From Arcobacter sp. F155 (lineage in GTDB: Bacteria; Campylobacterota; Campylobacteria; Campylobacterales; Arcobacteraceae): DNA of 64,000 bases. Shown in pieces: positions 1 to 8,629 of this stretch (position 1 is the stretch's first letter; each line of letters begins with the position of its first letter). The notes below the pieces were generated by a model. It was not told where the DNA came from. It was given only the letters and a program-made list of their open reading frames with translations, and ran no database searches. The DNA is taken from the NCBI RefSeq assembly GCF_004116455.1, contig NZ_PDJU01000007.1, positions 1 to 64,000 of the forward strand. The letters are read 5' to 3'. The position numbers and the translations under genes were made by a program.

Positions 1-1540
1 CTGCTGTTTCTTCTAATGAAGCTGCTTGTTCATTTGCTTTTGCTGCTAGGTTATTCATTGATGCTGTCATTGTTGCTGAGTTATGTTCTAGTGTTTGTCC
101 ATTATTTAGGTTCGCTTTTGCGTTATTCCCTAAGGCCTCTCCTAGTTTGTTGATACTTTGCATTACTTCAAGCATTTTATCTTTTAGTTTAGGATTAATA
201 TTAACTTTATCTCTATAATCATCACTTGCAAAATGAGATACAGTTCTAACAACCTCAGTCATATTTCTTTCATTTTCATCAAGCATTTTATTGATTGTAT
301 TTTTTAAAGTAACGATCATTGGGTTTTCTGAAGTTGCATGGATTCTACATTTATAAATACCTTGTTCAACTTTATCACTTGTAAGAACAATTTCACCGAT
401 AACTCTCATATCTTCTTTTAGTTTTTTATCAAAAATATCAGCTGTCTCATTTAACATCACTAACATTTGACCAACTTCATCATTTGTATAAACAGCAGGT
501 TTAGTAAAAGTATTTGTCTTAAATGAGATAAAATCTAAAAACTCGGCAAAAGAACGTTTAAACTTGTTTAATCCACCAGTAATAATTTTCTTAAATAAAT
601 AGTAAATTACAAAGACAAGAACTAAAGTTAAAATAACCATCATCACAAGCATAAAATAAACTAAGTTTGCAGATTCATTAAAACTTGTATCTACATGTTT
701 GATATGGTCACCAACTAAATATGCCCCAATTGTATTTCCTTGGAAGTCTTTTATAGGAAATTGAGTATAAAAATAAGAACTATCAGTTAAATATCCCTTA
801 TTTATTAACTTTGTAAAGTCTAAAGATTTTACACTATTTTTAAAACTTTCATCAATAACTTTTTGTGAGATATAGTAGTTTCCAATTTTATCCTGAGATG
901 TTAAAGCATTTCCTCTTTTTAATTTTTCATCCATTAAAACTAAAAGGAATTCATCATCTGCTTTAAAATCTTTTACTACAGAGTTAAAACCTTGAATAAA
1001 CTCTAAAGAACCAATATATTCACCTGCATCGTTAAATACAGGAGCAAGTCCTCTTAGAACTAATCCTGCTCTACCAACTTCAATTGCAGCTAAAGGTTTT
1101 TGTGTATTTTTAACTTCTAGAATTGTTTTTCTAAAAGAACTTAAATCATCACCGTATTTTTCTGTTTTCCAGTTTCTTAAAAAAGAGTTTACATTTTTGT
1201 CATGAATATGAACTTTTACATTTTTAAATGAAGTTCCATTTTTCATGGCATTAGAGATAGAACTTAAAGCAGCTATTGCTAAATCTCTATTGTTTGTTTC
1301 TAAAGCTTCTATTACATCTGCATTTTTTGAAATTGTAACAGCATTTGAAATACCAATATCAAGCTTTGCTTTGATTCTTTCTTTTATTAAAATTTCAAAG
1401 TGTTCTTGTGTTTGAAGCTCAATATCTTTCTTCATTCCCATCACTAAATAGTACGAGACACCAGCAGCTATAACAATAACAATTGCAGCAACAATTAAAA
1501 TCCTAAGTAGGATCTTATTTGCAATAGAACTCTCCTTCAT
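1..1540 (-). CDS. Methyl-accepting chemotaxis protein, C-terminal part outside the window
   Basis: A transmembrane chemoreceptor cut by the window edge; about 513 residues are visible. Translating the minus strand from the ATG at 1540 gives MKESSIANKILLR, a first membrane segment at about residues 10-33, a periplasmic Cache-like sensor region to about 290, a second membrane segment at about 293-315, a HAMP-like linker, and the start of the cytoplasmic coiled signalling domain (ANEQAASLEETAA at the edge). The hairpin tip that binds CheA/CheW is not in view. The start follows AAGGAG by a normal spacing. Such receptors sense a periplasmic ligand and control CheA. The ligand cannot be told from sequence. 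It follows xseA with a 51-base gap. Confidence 0.9.
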   Translation of the reverse strand, partial: MKESSIANKILLRILIVAAIVIVIAAGVSYYLVMGMKKDIELQTQEHFEILIKERIKAKLDIGISNAVTISKNADVIEALETNNRDLAIAALSSISNAMKNGTSFKNVKVHIHDKNVNSFLRNWKTEKYGDDLSSFRKTILEVKNTQKPLAAIEVGRAGLVLRGLAPVFNDAGEYIGSLEFIQGFNSVVKDFKADDEFLLVLMDEKLKRGNALTSQDKIGNYYISQKVIDESFKNSVKSLDFTKLINKGYLTDSSYFYTQFPIKDFQGNTIGAYLVGDHIKHVDTSFNESANLVYFMLVMMVILTLVLVFVIYYLFKKIITGGLNKFKRSFAEFLDFISFKTNTFTKPAVYTNDEVGQMLVMLNETADIFDKKLKEDMRVIGEIVLTSDKVEQGIYKCRIHATSENPMIVTLKNTINKMLDENERNMTEVVRTVSHFASDDYRDKVNINPKLKDKMLEVMQSINKLGEALGNNAKANLNNGQTLEHNSATMTASMNNLAAKANEQAASLEETA

Positions 1541-1591
1541 ACAAACTCCTTAAGAATGTTGCTATATTTTATCTACTGTAAACTTAATTTA

Positions 1592-2779
1592 TTATTGTTT
1601 TTTTATCTCTTCAATCGTACATAAAGCAATTGTTTTCGGTGTCTGTAGAGTAACCTTATCATTTAAGTCAAGTTCTTCAAGATTAACTATTTTATTATTT
1701 ATTGATAATTGAGCATATCCAGTTTTATATTTTCTATCAGGATTACTAAGAAGTAGTTGCTCTTTTAATAGCTCAATTCTGCTTTGTTTGTTTTGTATAT
1801 TTTGTCTTAAAAGATTTGTAAACCTCTCCTTTAAAACCTTGATTTGTTCACTTATAAAGTTAAATTTTGCATCTAAAGAGTTTTGTTCAAAAAGAGAATA
1901 CATATTTTTTAATTCAACTTCTTTTCTAGCAATTATGTTTTTTAATCTATTATCAAAATCCATTGTAATATTATCAAGATAAATTCTATTTTCATTTATA
2001 TCAGGGAGTGAGATTTCCATTGCATTTGAAGGTGTTGCAGCTCTTACATCTGCAACAAAATCTGAAATTAAAAAGTCTGTTTCATGTCCAACTGCTGAAA
2101 TAACTGGTTTTGAACAAGAGAAAATAGCATCTGCAACTATTTCTTCATTGAAAGCCCAAAGGTCTTCAATACTTCCTCCACCTCGTCCAACAACTATCAA
2201 ATCTACATCTAAAGAGTTTGCATATCTTATTGAATCTACTATATCAAATTTTGAACTCTCCCCTTGAACTAAAGTTGGAATAAGTACTAACTCAATAAGT
2301 GGCCATCTATTTGTAGCTACTTTTTTCATATCTTCAATTGCAGCTCCTGTAGGAGATGTTACAAGTGCTATTTTTTTAGGGAAAAGAGGAAGTCTCTTTT
2401 TTCTTTCTTGGTCAAAATATCCCTTTGCTTGAAGTTTTGCTTTTAACTGCTCATAAGCTAAAGCTAGCGCTCCTTGTCCTGAAGGTTCAATCTTAGAACA
2501 CATAAGCTGATAACTTCCCCTTGGTGTATAAACAGTTATAGTTCCAGAAACAATAATCTTCTGCCCTACTTCAAGTCTAAACTTTAAATATTTTGCATTA
2601 CCTTTAAACATTACACAAGAGATTGTTGATTTTTCATCTTTTATTGAAAAATAGATATGTCCTGAGTTGTGGTAAGTTAGATTTGAGATTTCACCTTCAA
2701 CACTAACATTTATAAAAGTAGTTTCCAGTAAGGATTTAATTTGAGTATTTAAAGTAGATACAGAAATGGGAGAGTTCAA
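1592..2779 (-). CDS. xseA: Exodeoxyribonuclease VII large subunit
   Basis: Large catalytic subunit of exonuclease VII, which with XseB degrades single-stranded DNA to oligonucleotides in mismatch and damage repair. The N-terminal OB fold (about 1-100) is followed by the catalytic domain with the family signatures TSPTGAAIEDM, GRGGGSIEDLW and SAVGHETD, then a C-terminal coiled region. About 395 residues, slightly short for the family. A TTG at 2794 would extend the protein by five residues, but AAAGGA sits just downstream of it, so the TTG at 2779 (MNSPISVSTLN) is the better start. It lies 30 bases after ubiE, with a small perfect palindrome in the gap. xseB is not in the window. Confidence 0.95.
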   Translation of the reverse strand: MNSPISVSTLNTQIKSLLETTFINVSVEGEISNLTYHNSGHIYFSIKDEKSTISCVMFKGNAKYLKFRLEVGQKIIVSGTITVYTPRGSYQLMCSKIEPSGQGALALAYEQLKAKLQAKGYFDQERKKRLPLFPKKIALVTSPTGAAIEDMKKVATNRWPLIELVLIPTLVQGESSKFDIVDSIRYANSLDVDLIVVGRGGGSIEDLWAFNEEIVADAIFSCSKPVISAVGHETDFLISDFVADVRAATPSNAMEISLPDINENRIYLDNITMDFDNRLKNIIARKEVELKNMYSLFEQNSLDAKFNFISEQIKVLKERFTNLLRQNIQNKQSRIELLKEQLLLSNPDRKYKTGYAQLSINNKIVNLEELDLNDKVTLQTPKTIALCTIEEIKKQ

Positions 2780-2788
2780 TTGTTTCCT

Positions 2789-2805
2789 TTGCAATACTAT
2801 TGCAA
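2789..2805. other. 17-base perfect palindrome between ubiE and xseA
   Basis: TTGCAATA-C-TATTGCAA reads the same on both strands. It begins five bases after the ubiE stop and ends next to the xseA Shine-Dalgarno AAAGGA. In mRNA it could form a small stem in the intercistronic gap. There is no U-run after it, so it does not look like a terminator. Confidence 0.45.
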
Positions 2806-2809
2806 GAAA

Positions 2810-3520
2810 TTATATTTTTCTTGCAATTATAAGTGTAGATATTTTCATAGAGAAAGATTTAACATGAATTGGTTCAAGTCCTGCTTGTCTTAGCTCTTTG
2901 CATAAATTATCAGTTGTTAAAAACTCATCAATTGAGTCTGGTAAATATCTATATGCTTCTTTATTTTTTGAAATGATTCCACCAATAGTTGGTAAAACTT
3001 TATTCATATAAAAGTCTGTTAAGTGATCTAAGATATTTGTTTTTTCTTGTTTTGTAAACTCAGAAATAACTACTAACCCATCTTTTTTAAGTACTCTTGC
3101 AAACTCATCAAAGGCTTCTTGTCTTTGAACTACATTTCTAATTCCATAAGAAATAGAGATAATATCTGCACAATCACTATCTAGTGGCATTTGAGCAGCA
3201 CCTGCTTCAATAAACTCAACTTCTGGAAACTTCTGTTTTGCAACATCCATCATTCCAACACTTGGGTCTACTCCAACAATATTTTTTAATTCAATACCAT
3301 TTTTATTTGCAATTGTTTTCCAAAAGTCAATCATATCACCTGTACCACAAGCAACATCAACAACTTTTTCTAAACTATCTTTGTTATATAAACTTAATGC
3401 TTTGTTACAAGCCTTGTTTCTCCAAGACTTATCAATTCCCATACTTAAAATTCTATTTGCTATATCATATCTTCCAGCAATATCATTAAACATTGATACA
3501 ATTTTTTCTTGTTTATCCAT
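2810..3520 (-). CDS. ubiE: UbiE/MenG-type quinone C-methyltransferase
   Basis: Class I SAM-dependent methyltransferase that carries out the final C-methylation of demethylmenaquinone. In this lineage menaquinone is the expected quinone. The SAM-binding motif I is VVDVACGTGDM, preceded by the family N-terminal signature FNDIAGRYDIANRILSMGID; later motifs ISISYGIRNV and EFTKQ are typical. Length 236 residues fits. The ATG at 3520 follows AGGAT with good spacing; a TTG one codon upstream is less likely. It sits 13 bases after a small membrane-protein gene in a tightly packed minus-strand run. Confidence 0.93.
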   Translation of the reverse strand: MDKQEKIVSMFNDIAGRYDIANRILSMGIDKSWRNKACNKALSLYNKDSLEKVVDVACGTGDMIDFWKTIANKNGIELKNIVGVDPSVGMMDVAKQKFPEVEFIEAGAAQMPLDSDCADIISISYGIRNVVQRQEAFDEFARVLKKDGLVVISEFTKQEKTNILDHLTDFYMNKVLPTIGGIISKNKEAYRYLPDSIDEFLTTDNLCKELRQAGLEPIHVKSFSMKISTLIIARKI

Positions 3521-3533
3521 CAATTATCCTAAA

Positions 3534-3782
3534 TTATAATAAATATTTTCCAACAAATAAGCCACCAATAAAACCAATATTAAGCATAATAATTAAATAT
3601 AAAATTGATATTTTTTTATCTTTTTCTGGTAGCTGTTTTAAAACTTTTTTTTGTTCCATTACAGAATCATCTAACGATCTTCTTGCATGGTCCATGCTAT
3701 CAAATGAGTTCCTTAAACTAAGTTCTGATAATTCAAGCCTTTCAACTATCTCTTTGGCTTGTTTAAAAGTCATATCACTCAT
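3534..3782 (-). CDS. Small coiled-coil protein with C-terminal membrane anchor
   Basis: No family recognised. The 82 residues fall into a charged, predicted helical part (about 1-55, heptad-like with ERLELSELSLRNS) and a single hydrophobic segment at about 58-80 ending close to the C-terminus (SILYLIIMLNIGFIGGLFVG). That is the layout of a tail-anchored or C-terminally anchored protein with a cytoplasmic coil. It starts 11 bases after the end of the ParA-like ATPase gene and is probably co-translated with it, so a membrane partner for that ATPase is a reasonable guess, not shown by sequence. Confidence 0.7.
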   Translation of the reverse strand: MSDMTFKQAKEIVERLELSELSLRNSFDSMDHARRSLDDSVMEQKKVLKQLPEKDKKISILYLIIMLNIGFIGGLFVGKYLL

Positions 3783-3793
3783 ATTTCAACACT

Positions 3794-4585
3794 TTACTTC
3801 TTAATCTCAAGCCACTTATCTAAATCAAAGAAGATTTTATTTAAAGTTCCTAAAACATAATCTTTTGCTTCTGTTTGAATTCTTCTAAAGAATAAAAACT
3901 TTCTAGCACTCTCTAAATCACCTAACTCTTTTGCTTGAATAGCTTTCTTAGCAAAATCAGTATTGTTGTAAGCCATTTCCCAAACAGTACTTCCTAAGTA
4001 CCTACTCATAGTAATTACTTTGTCATTTTTTACTGCAAAATATTTTGGGTCTTTTAAAAAGTCACAAAGCACCGAATTACTATCTAAATATTTATGACCA
4101 AAGAAGTTAATAAACTGCTCTTCAATATACTCTTGGTCCATAGAGATAGCTCTATTTAAAGCAAATAGAACATTTTCTTCAAGATTATCTTCAATCTTTT
4201 TGATTTTTTTCATAGTTGCAATGGCATTTTTACCATCAAGTTCACCATCACCTAATGGAATAATCCATTTGATATTACCAAAAGAACCTACTTTTTTAAT
4301 CTCTTCTAAAACCAATGAAGAGGTTTTATTTCCACCAACATCAACAATAATTTCATGCTTATCATCCATTAAGATAAGCTCATCAAGCTCTGTTAATTTG
4401 TTTGTTCCAAGCATTCTTTTTTCAACAATTTCAGTTCTTGTAAAAGACTTACTGTCATTGTTTTCATCATCAATTTCAATATAAGTGATTTTTTTACCAT
4501 GCTTTTTGAATAAATAAGGAGCAATTACTTGCATTGCTACAGTAGATTTACCAACACCACCTTTAGTTTGTGGAATTATTATCAT
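3794..4585 (-). CDS. ParA/MinD-like P-loop ATPase
   Basis: 263-residue protein of the SIMIBI class. A deviant Walker A motif, TKGGVGKST, lies at about residues 7-15, followed by IEIDDENNDS in the place of the second motif and IIVDVGGN as a Walker-B-like strand. It resembles small orphan ParA or mobilisation-type ATPases more than a chromosomal ParA, since no ParB gene or parS cluster is seen nearby. The ATG overlaps the magIII stop codon in an ATGA arrangement, so the two genes are translationally coupled. The next gene encodes a small anchored coil protein. The role is unknown; positioning of a membrane or DNA cargo would suit the family. Confidence 0.8.
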   Translation of the reverse strand: MIIIPQTKGGVGKSTVAMQVIAPYLFKKHGKKITYIEIDDENNDSKSFTRTEIVEKRMLGTNKLTELDELILMDDKHEIIVDVGGNKTSSLVLEEIKKVGSFGNIKWIIPLGDGELDGKNAIATMKKIKKIEDNLEENVLFALNRAISMDQEYIEEQFINFFGHKYLDSNSVLCDFLKDPKYFAVKNDKVITMSRYLGSTVWEMAYNNTDFAKKAIQAKELGDLESARKFLFFRRIQTEAKDYVLGTLNKIFFDLDKWLEIKK

Positions 4586-5253
4586 TTTTTTCCCTTATTA
4601 GACTGTTTATTTCTTATTTTCATATACTCAATAATCTTACCGTGAAATCGACAGTATAATTTATTAAGTGATATTTCATATCCGTAAAGTTCAAATATTT
4701 TATCTAAATTATCATTAATTCCATATTCACACCAAGCTTGTAAATCCTCATAGCTTTCAAACTCATAACCAAAAGAAGCAACTAACTTTTGTGTATATTT
4801 ATCTACTACCATAAACTCTTGTTTACAAGCATAACAAAGTATTGCATCTGCTGTTTCTAGACCAATACCTTTTTGTTCTAAAAGCCACTCTTTACTAACT
4901 TTTTCACAAAAAGATTCAAAAGAGCCAAACTCTTCTAAAATATTTGAAACTATTTTTTTAATTCTTATTGATTTTTGATTTTTAAAACCACTTGGAGTAA
5001 TTGCTAAAATAAAACTTTCTAAGTCTACTTCTTTTATAGCTTCTAAAGATAAAAGTTTTTTTTCTCTTAAGTTAGATAATGACTTTTCAACATTTTCCCA
5101 TTTTGTATTTTGAGTTAGAATTGCACCTAGAAATATTTCAAAAGAGTTTGAGTTTGGCCACCAAAATTCGGGGTGAGCTTCAAGTAAGTTTTGTTCTTTT
5201 AAGTACTTTAATAAATCAAAGCTATCACTTATATCTACTTTTTCTTTAGTCAA
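4582..5253 (-). CDS. magIII: 3-methyladenine DNA glycosylase, MagIII type
   Basis: Base-excision enzyme of the endonuclease III superfamily that removes 3-methyladenine, as characterised in Helicobacter pylori MagIII. Visible features are WWP at 31-33, ILTQNTKW at about 45-52, a helix-hairpin-helix LLEQKGIGLETADAI at about 124-138, and the catalytic aspartate D151 in VVDKYT. The C-terminal four-cysteine iron-sulfur loop of EndoIII is absent, as in MagIII. K206 is near the position where the H. pylori enzyme has an unusual modified lysine (from memory). The start is TTG after GAGG. It overlaps the upstream phosphodiesterase gene by 8 bases and the ParA-like gene by 4. Confidence 0.9.
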   Translation of the reverse strand: MTKEKVDISDSFDLLKYLKEQNLLEAHPEFWWPNSNSFEIFLGAILTQNTKWENVEKSLSNLREKKLLSLEAIKEVDLESFILAITPSGFKNQKSIRIKKIVSNILEEFGSFESFCEKVSKEWLLEQKGIGLETADAILCYACKQEFMVVDKYTQKLVASFGYEFESYEDLQAWCEYGINDNLDKIFELYGYEISLNKLYCRFHGKIIEYMKIRNKQSNKGKK

Positions 5254-6058
5254 AAATAGCCTCAGTTTTTATAATATCAGGTTTATCACAATATTTTTTT
5301 AGTTTAAAACAATCAACTGCTTTTCCATCTTCAATATCTATAACCATCATTTGAAGTATTGATTTACAAGCATTAGGAATAGTAAAGTGTCCACCTAAAC
5401 CTGTAGTTGCCTTTTCAATTGGTATTTTACTATCCATTCCAATTACATTGTCTCTACAACCTGTAAGTCCAATATCTGTTAAGTATGCTGTTCCATTGAT
5501 AACTTGTAAATCATCAGTTCCAATGTGAGTATGTGTTCCACAAACTCCACTTACTAATCCTTTTAACATCATAAAGATAACTCTTTTTTCACTTGTTGCT
5601 TCCCCATGAAAATCAATAAAAATATTTCTTATACCTTTTTCATGTAACTCATCTACAAGTTTAACTGCCCAGTTAAATGGATTTTCAACTGTTGGCATTG
5701 AGAACTGTCCCATTAAGTTTATTACTGCTAATTTTTCATTATTTACATCAAAAACTTTTATACCAGTTCCTGGAATACCTTTAGGGTAATTGTCAGGTCT
5801 TAAAACTGGTTTTGTTTCAAGAAGAGTAAACATTTCACTTTTCTTATCAAAAGAGTGATTTCCGCCAGTTATAACATCAATTCCTGAGTTTAAAAGTTCT
5901 TGACAGTTTTTTACTGTTAATCCAAAACCATGACTAGCATTTTCTGCATTTGCAATTACCATATCAAATTTATATTTTTCTCTTATATTTTGCAAATGTT
6001 GTTTAATAATCTTTCGACCAGGTCGTCCTACAATATCTCCTATAAATGCTATTCTCAA
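5246..6058 (-). CDS. YmdB-type metallophosphoesterase
   Basis: 270-residue protein of the TIGR00282/YmdB family. Bacillus YmdB hydrolyses 2',3'-cyclic nucleotides and affects motility and biofilm choice. Metal-binding motifs are easy to see: FIGDIVGRPGR at the N-terminus, ANAENASHG, TGGNHSFD, FIDFHGEATSEK and GTHTHIGTDD. Full length, with a TTG start behind AAGGA. It follows the 843-residue histidine kinase by 38 bases and overlaps magIII by 8 bases, so it probably belongs to the same transcript. The substrate in this organism is inferred from the family only. Confidence 0.9.
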   Translation of the reverse strand: MRIAFIGDIVGRPGRKIIKQHLQNIREKYKFDMVIANAENASHGFGLTVKNCQELLNSGIDVITGGNHSFDKKSEMFTLLETKPVLRPDNYPKGIPGTGIKVFDVNNEKLAVINLMGQFSMPTVENPFNWAVKLVDELHEKGIRNIFIDFHGEATSEKRVIFMMLKGLVSGVCGTHTHIGTDDLQVINGTAYLTDIGLTGCRDNVIGMDSKIPIEKATTGLGGHFTIPNACKSILQMMVIDIEDGKAVDCFKLKKYCDKPDIIKTEAIFD

Positions 6059-6096
6059 AATAGTCCTTTAATTAAAATAGTTGAAATTGTAGCTAC

Positions 6097-8628
6097 TTAT
6101 TCTTGTAATTTCAACTTTACATCAAATACTGCACCAACTTCATTGTTATATACTAGAATTTCACCCTTATGGTCATCGATAATCTTTTTAGCAATATTTA
6201 GTCCAACACCCATTCCACTATGAGTTTTAGAACTTACAAATGGGTCAAAGATTTTATCAATAATCTTTTCATCTACTCCACCTGCATTATCAGAGAATCG
6301 TACAATTACCTCATCAGCTTCAGAGAAGACATCAATTCTAAGTTCTCTTTGTTCATAGTCTTTTAAAGTTTTTAAAGCATCTAAGGCATTATTTATGATG
6401 ATAATCCAAACTTGCTCTAACCTTTGCTTTTGAACTTTAGCAAAAACTTCAAAATCATTTTTATCAATATTTGTTGGAGTAAACTCTTTATTATTTAGAT
6501 ATATCTTACTTATTTGTTTTGAAACATTATATGCCATCGTTAAAGAAGTAAATAAAGTAGCATAAATATTTGTTTTCTCTTTAGCTTCTATTGATGTTTG
6601 AGACATCTCTCTCATTGATTCAACAATAACAGCAATACGATTTATCGCATCTTCCATCTTTTCACAAGAAAACAGCATATTGTTTTTAGTATCTTCATCT
6701 TCTAAATCTTCAATATCCATTGTTAACATCTCAAAGTTACCCTTTAAGTATGTCAAGGGAGTATTAATCTCATGGGTAATTCCAGCAGCTAAAGTACCAA
6801 TAGAAGTAAGTTTTGCATTTTTAATTTGCTCTTCTTGATGAATTTTATCTTTTTCAATATTCTTTTTAACTTCTTGTGCAACTCTAAACTCTAAGTTATG
6901 GTTTAGCTCTTGAAGTTTTCGTTTATCTTCTAAAGAGTTTGCAACCATAACCATGTTTTTTCTATCTGGAAGAAGATTTAAAGATACATCTAAATATATC
7001 TCTTCTTGATTTTTTGATATAAAAACTAACTCTATATTTAAAATAGAGCCATGTTCTTTTACTTCATTAACAACTTTTCTTAATAAATCAATACTTCCTG
7101 CATCTACTAAATCAAATATTTTTTTCTCTATTATCTCATTTTCTGTATAGTTAAAAAGATTAAAGAACTTTCCATTAAATCGTTTGAAGTTTCCATCAAA
7201 GTCTACTAAGGCTATTCCACTATTTGCATTTTGGAAGATTGTATTTAATTGTTCAATCTGATAGTTTAACTCGTTGTACAGCTTTTCAATTCTTTTGTTA
7301 TCACTAATATCTGTTCTAATATCTGTATATCCAATTAATTCGCCATATTCATTATAGTCTGGTTCAATATTTGATTTAACCCAATAATCACCAGCAATCT
7401 TTTTAATACTCTGAAGTTCTCCATTCCAAGAAACTGCATTTTCTAAAACTATTTTTACCTTCTCATTGAAAGTTTTTGTACTATTTTTATTTAATAAGAA
7501 AGTATAGTCTTGACCAAGAAGTTCTTCTTTTTCAAAACCTGTTACCCTTGAAAGATAAGAACTTATATTTAAAACTTTAAACTCAGTATCAAGTTTTACA
7601 TACATAACATGTTTATCTAAAAGAGCTAAACTATCATTTAACATCAAACTATTTTTTCTAATAGAGTCACTTAGAACATTTTTTTCACTCTCTAGTTTTT
7701 TATTTATATTTGATAAAGGTGTTGTAAAAAGCATTGAAATTATAAATGAAATAACAAACATTAAAAAAGCAATATTATAAAAAGAGTTTTCATATCTATT
7801 AAAAAACTCTTTATAGGTAATTCTTTTATTATTGTCAACTAAGGTAAAATAGTGTTCATTATTGAAAAATATCTGTTTTAAATAGTTTGTATTTGTAACG
7901 ATAAAACTATCACTAAAGACCCTATTGCTAAAGCCTTTTATAATACTTTTTATATCTAATGAAGGATTATAGTACTTTGACCAAGAGTTTAAACCTGTAC
8001 TATCATAGATAATATTTAAATCTTTATCTACTAAATATTTTACATCTTTTAATTGTAAAGATTTAAAAAGCCTACTTATATCATAAGAGATGAAAACTGT
8101 TTTATCTTCTGTTTTATATACAAGTTCAATTAAAGGCTTCAAAGGTAGTGTTATCTCACCTTTTTTTTCTAAAAGATATGGTTCAGTTATAAAAAGTCTA
8201 TTCTTTACAATCTCTTCACTACTTAGATAATAATGAATAATAGAGCTTAATACTAACTCTTTTTTCTCTATCTTATTTTCATTTTTATATAAAGAGATGA
8301 TATTTTCACCACTGTTTTTGATAAGCTTTAAAGAAGTGATATCTTTATTACTTTTTAGTAAAACCTCTAACTTTGGTTCCATACCTGAAATATCACTATT
8401 CTTAACTGCTTTATCTTCAAGTATTGTTTCAATAATAGTTTTGTTTTTTCTAATAAAATCATCAACTCTTTCTTGAAAAAGTTCTGCTTTTGTTAAAAAG
8501 TTTTCTATATTTTTATGTTCTACTTTTGTTTGAAAAGTTTTATATGTTAAAAATGAAGTCAATAAAAAGAATATAAACGAAAATACTAAAAATGCTAAAA
8601 AAAGCTTTAATGAAAATTGAACCTTCAA
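6097..8628 (-). CDS. PAS-domain sensor histidine kinase
   Basis: 843-residue membrane histidine kinase. The order is membrane segment at about 8-28, large extracytoplasmic sensor region to about 275, second membrane segment at about 280-303, two PAS domains (about 340-450 and 465-570), a HisKA dimerisation domain with phosphoacceptor H619 in ITHEINTPLTYL, and a complete ATPase domain (N-box IIINNALDAL, G1 DNAGGVDE, G2 HSGMGVGL). All kinase motifs are intact. It starts at TTG one base after the stop of the preceding degenerate kinase gene, so translation is probably coupled. The response regulator at 10777-11154 is the natural partner; the stimulus is unknown. Confidence 0.92.
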   Translation of the reverse strand: MKVQFSLKLFLAFLVFSFIFFLLTSFLTYKTFQTKVEHKNIENFLTKAELFQERVDDFIRKNKTIIETILEDKAVKNSDISGMEPKLEVLLKSNKDITSLKLIKNSGENIISLYKNENKIEKKELVLSSIIHYYLSSEEIVKNRLFITEPYLLEKKGEITLPLKPLIELVYKTEDKTVFISYDISRLFKSLQLKDVKYLVDKDLNIIYDSTGLNSWSKYYNPSLDIKSIIKGFSNRVFSDSFIVTNTNYLKQIFFNNEHYFTLVDNNKRITYKEFFNRYENSFYNIAFLMFVISFIISMLFTTPLSNINKKLESEKNVLSDSIRKNSLMLNDSLALLDKHVMYVKLDTEFKVLNISSYLSRVTGFEKEELLGQDYTFLLNKNSTKTFNEKVKIVLENAVSWNGELQSIKKIAGDYWVKSNIEPDYNEYGELIGYTDIRTDISDNKRIEKLYNELNYQIEQLNTIFQNANSGIALVDFDGNFKRFNGKFFNLFNYTENEIIEKKIFDLVDAGSIDLLRKVVNEVKEHGSILNIELVFISKNQEEIYLDVSLNLLPDRKNMVMVANSLEDKRKLQELNHNLEFRVAQEVKKNIEKDKIHQEEQIKNAKLTSIGTLAAGITHEINTPLTYLKGNFEMLTMDIEDLEDEDTKNNMLFSCEKMEDAINRIAVIVESMREMSQTSIEAKEKTNIYATLFTSLTMAYNVSKQISKIYLNNKEFTPTNIDKNDFEVFAKVQKQRLEQVWIIIINNALDALKTLKDYEQRELRIDVFSEADEVIVRFSDNAGGVDEKIIDKIFDPFVSSKTHSGMGVGLNIAKKIIDDHKGEILVYNNEVGAVFDVKLKLQE

Positions 8629-8629
8629 A

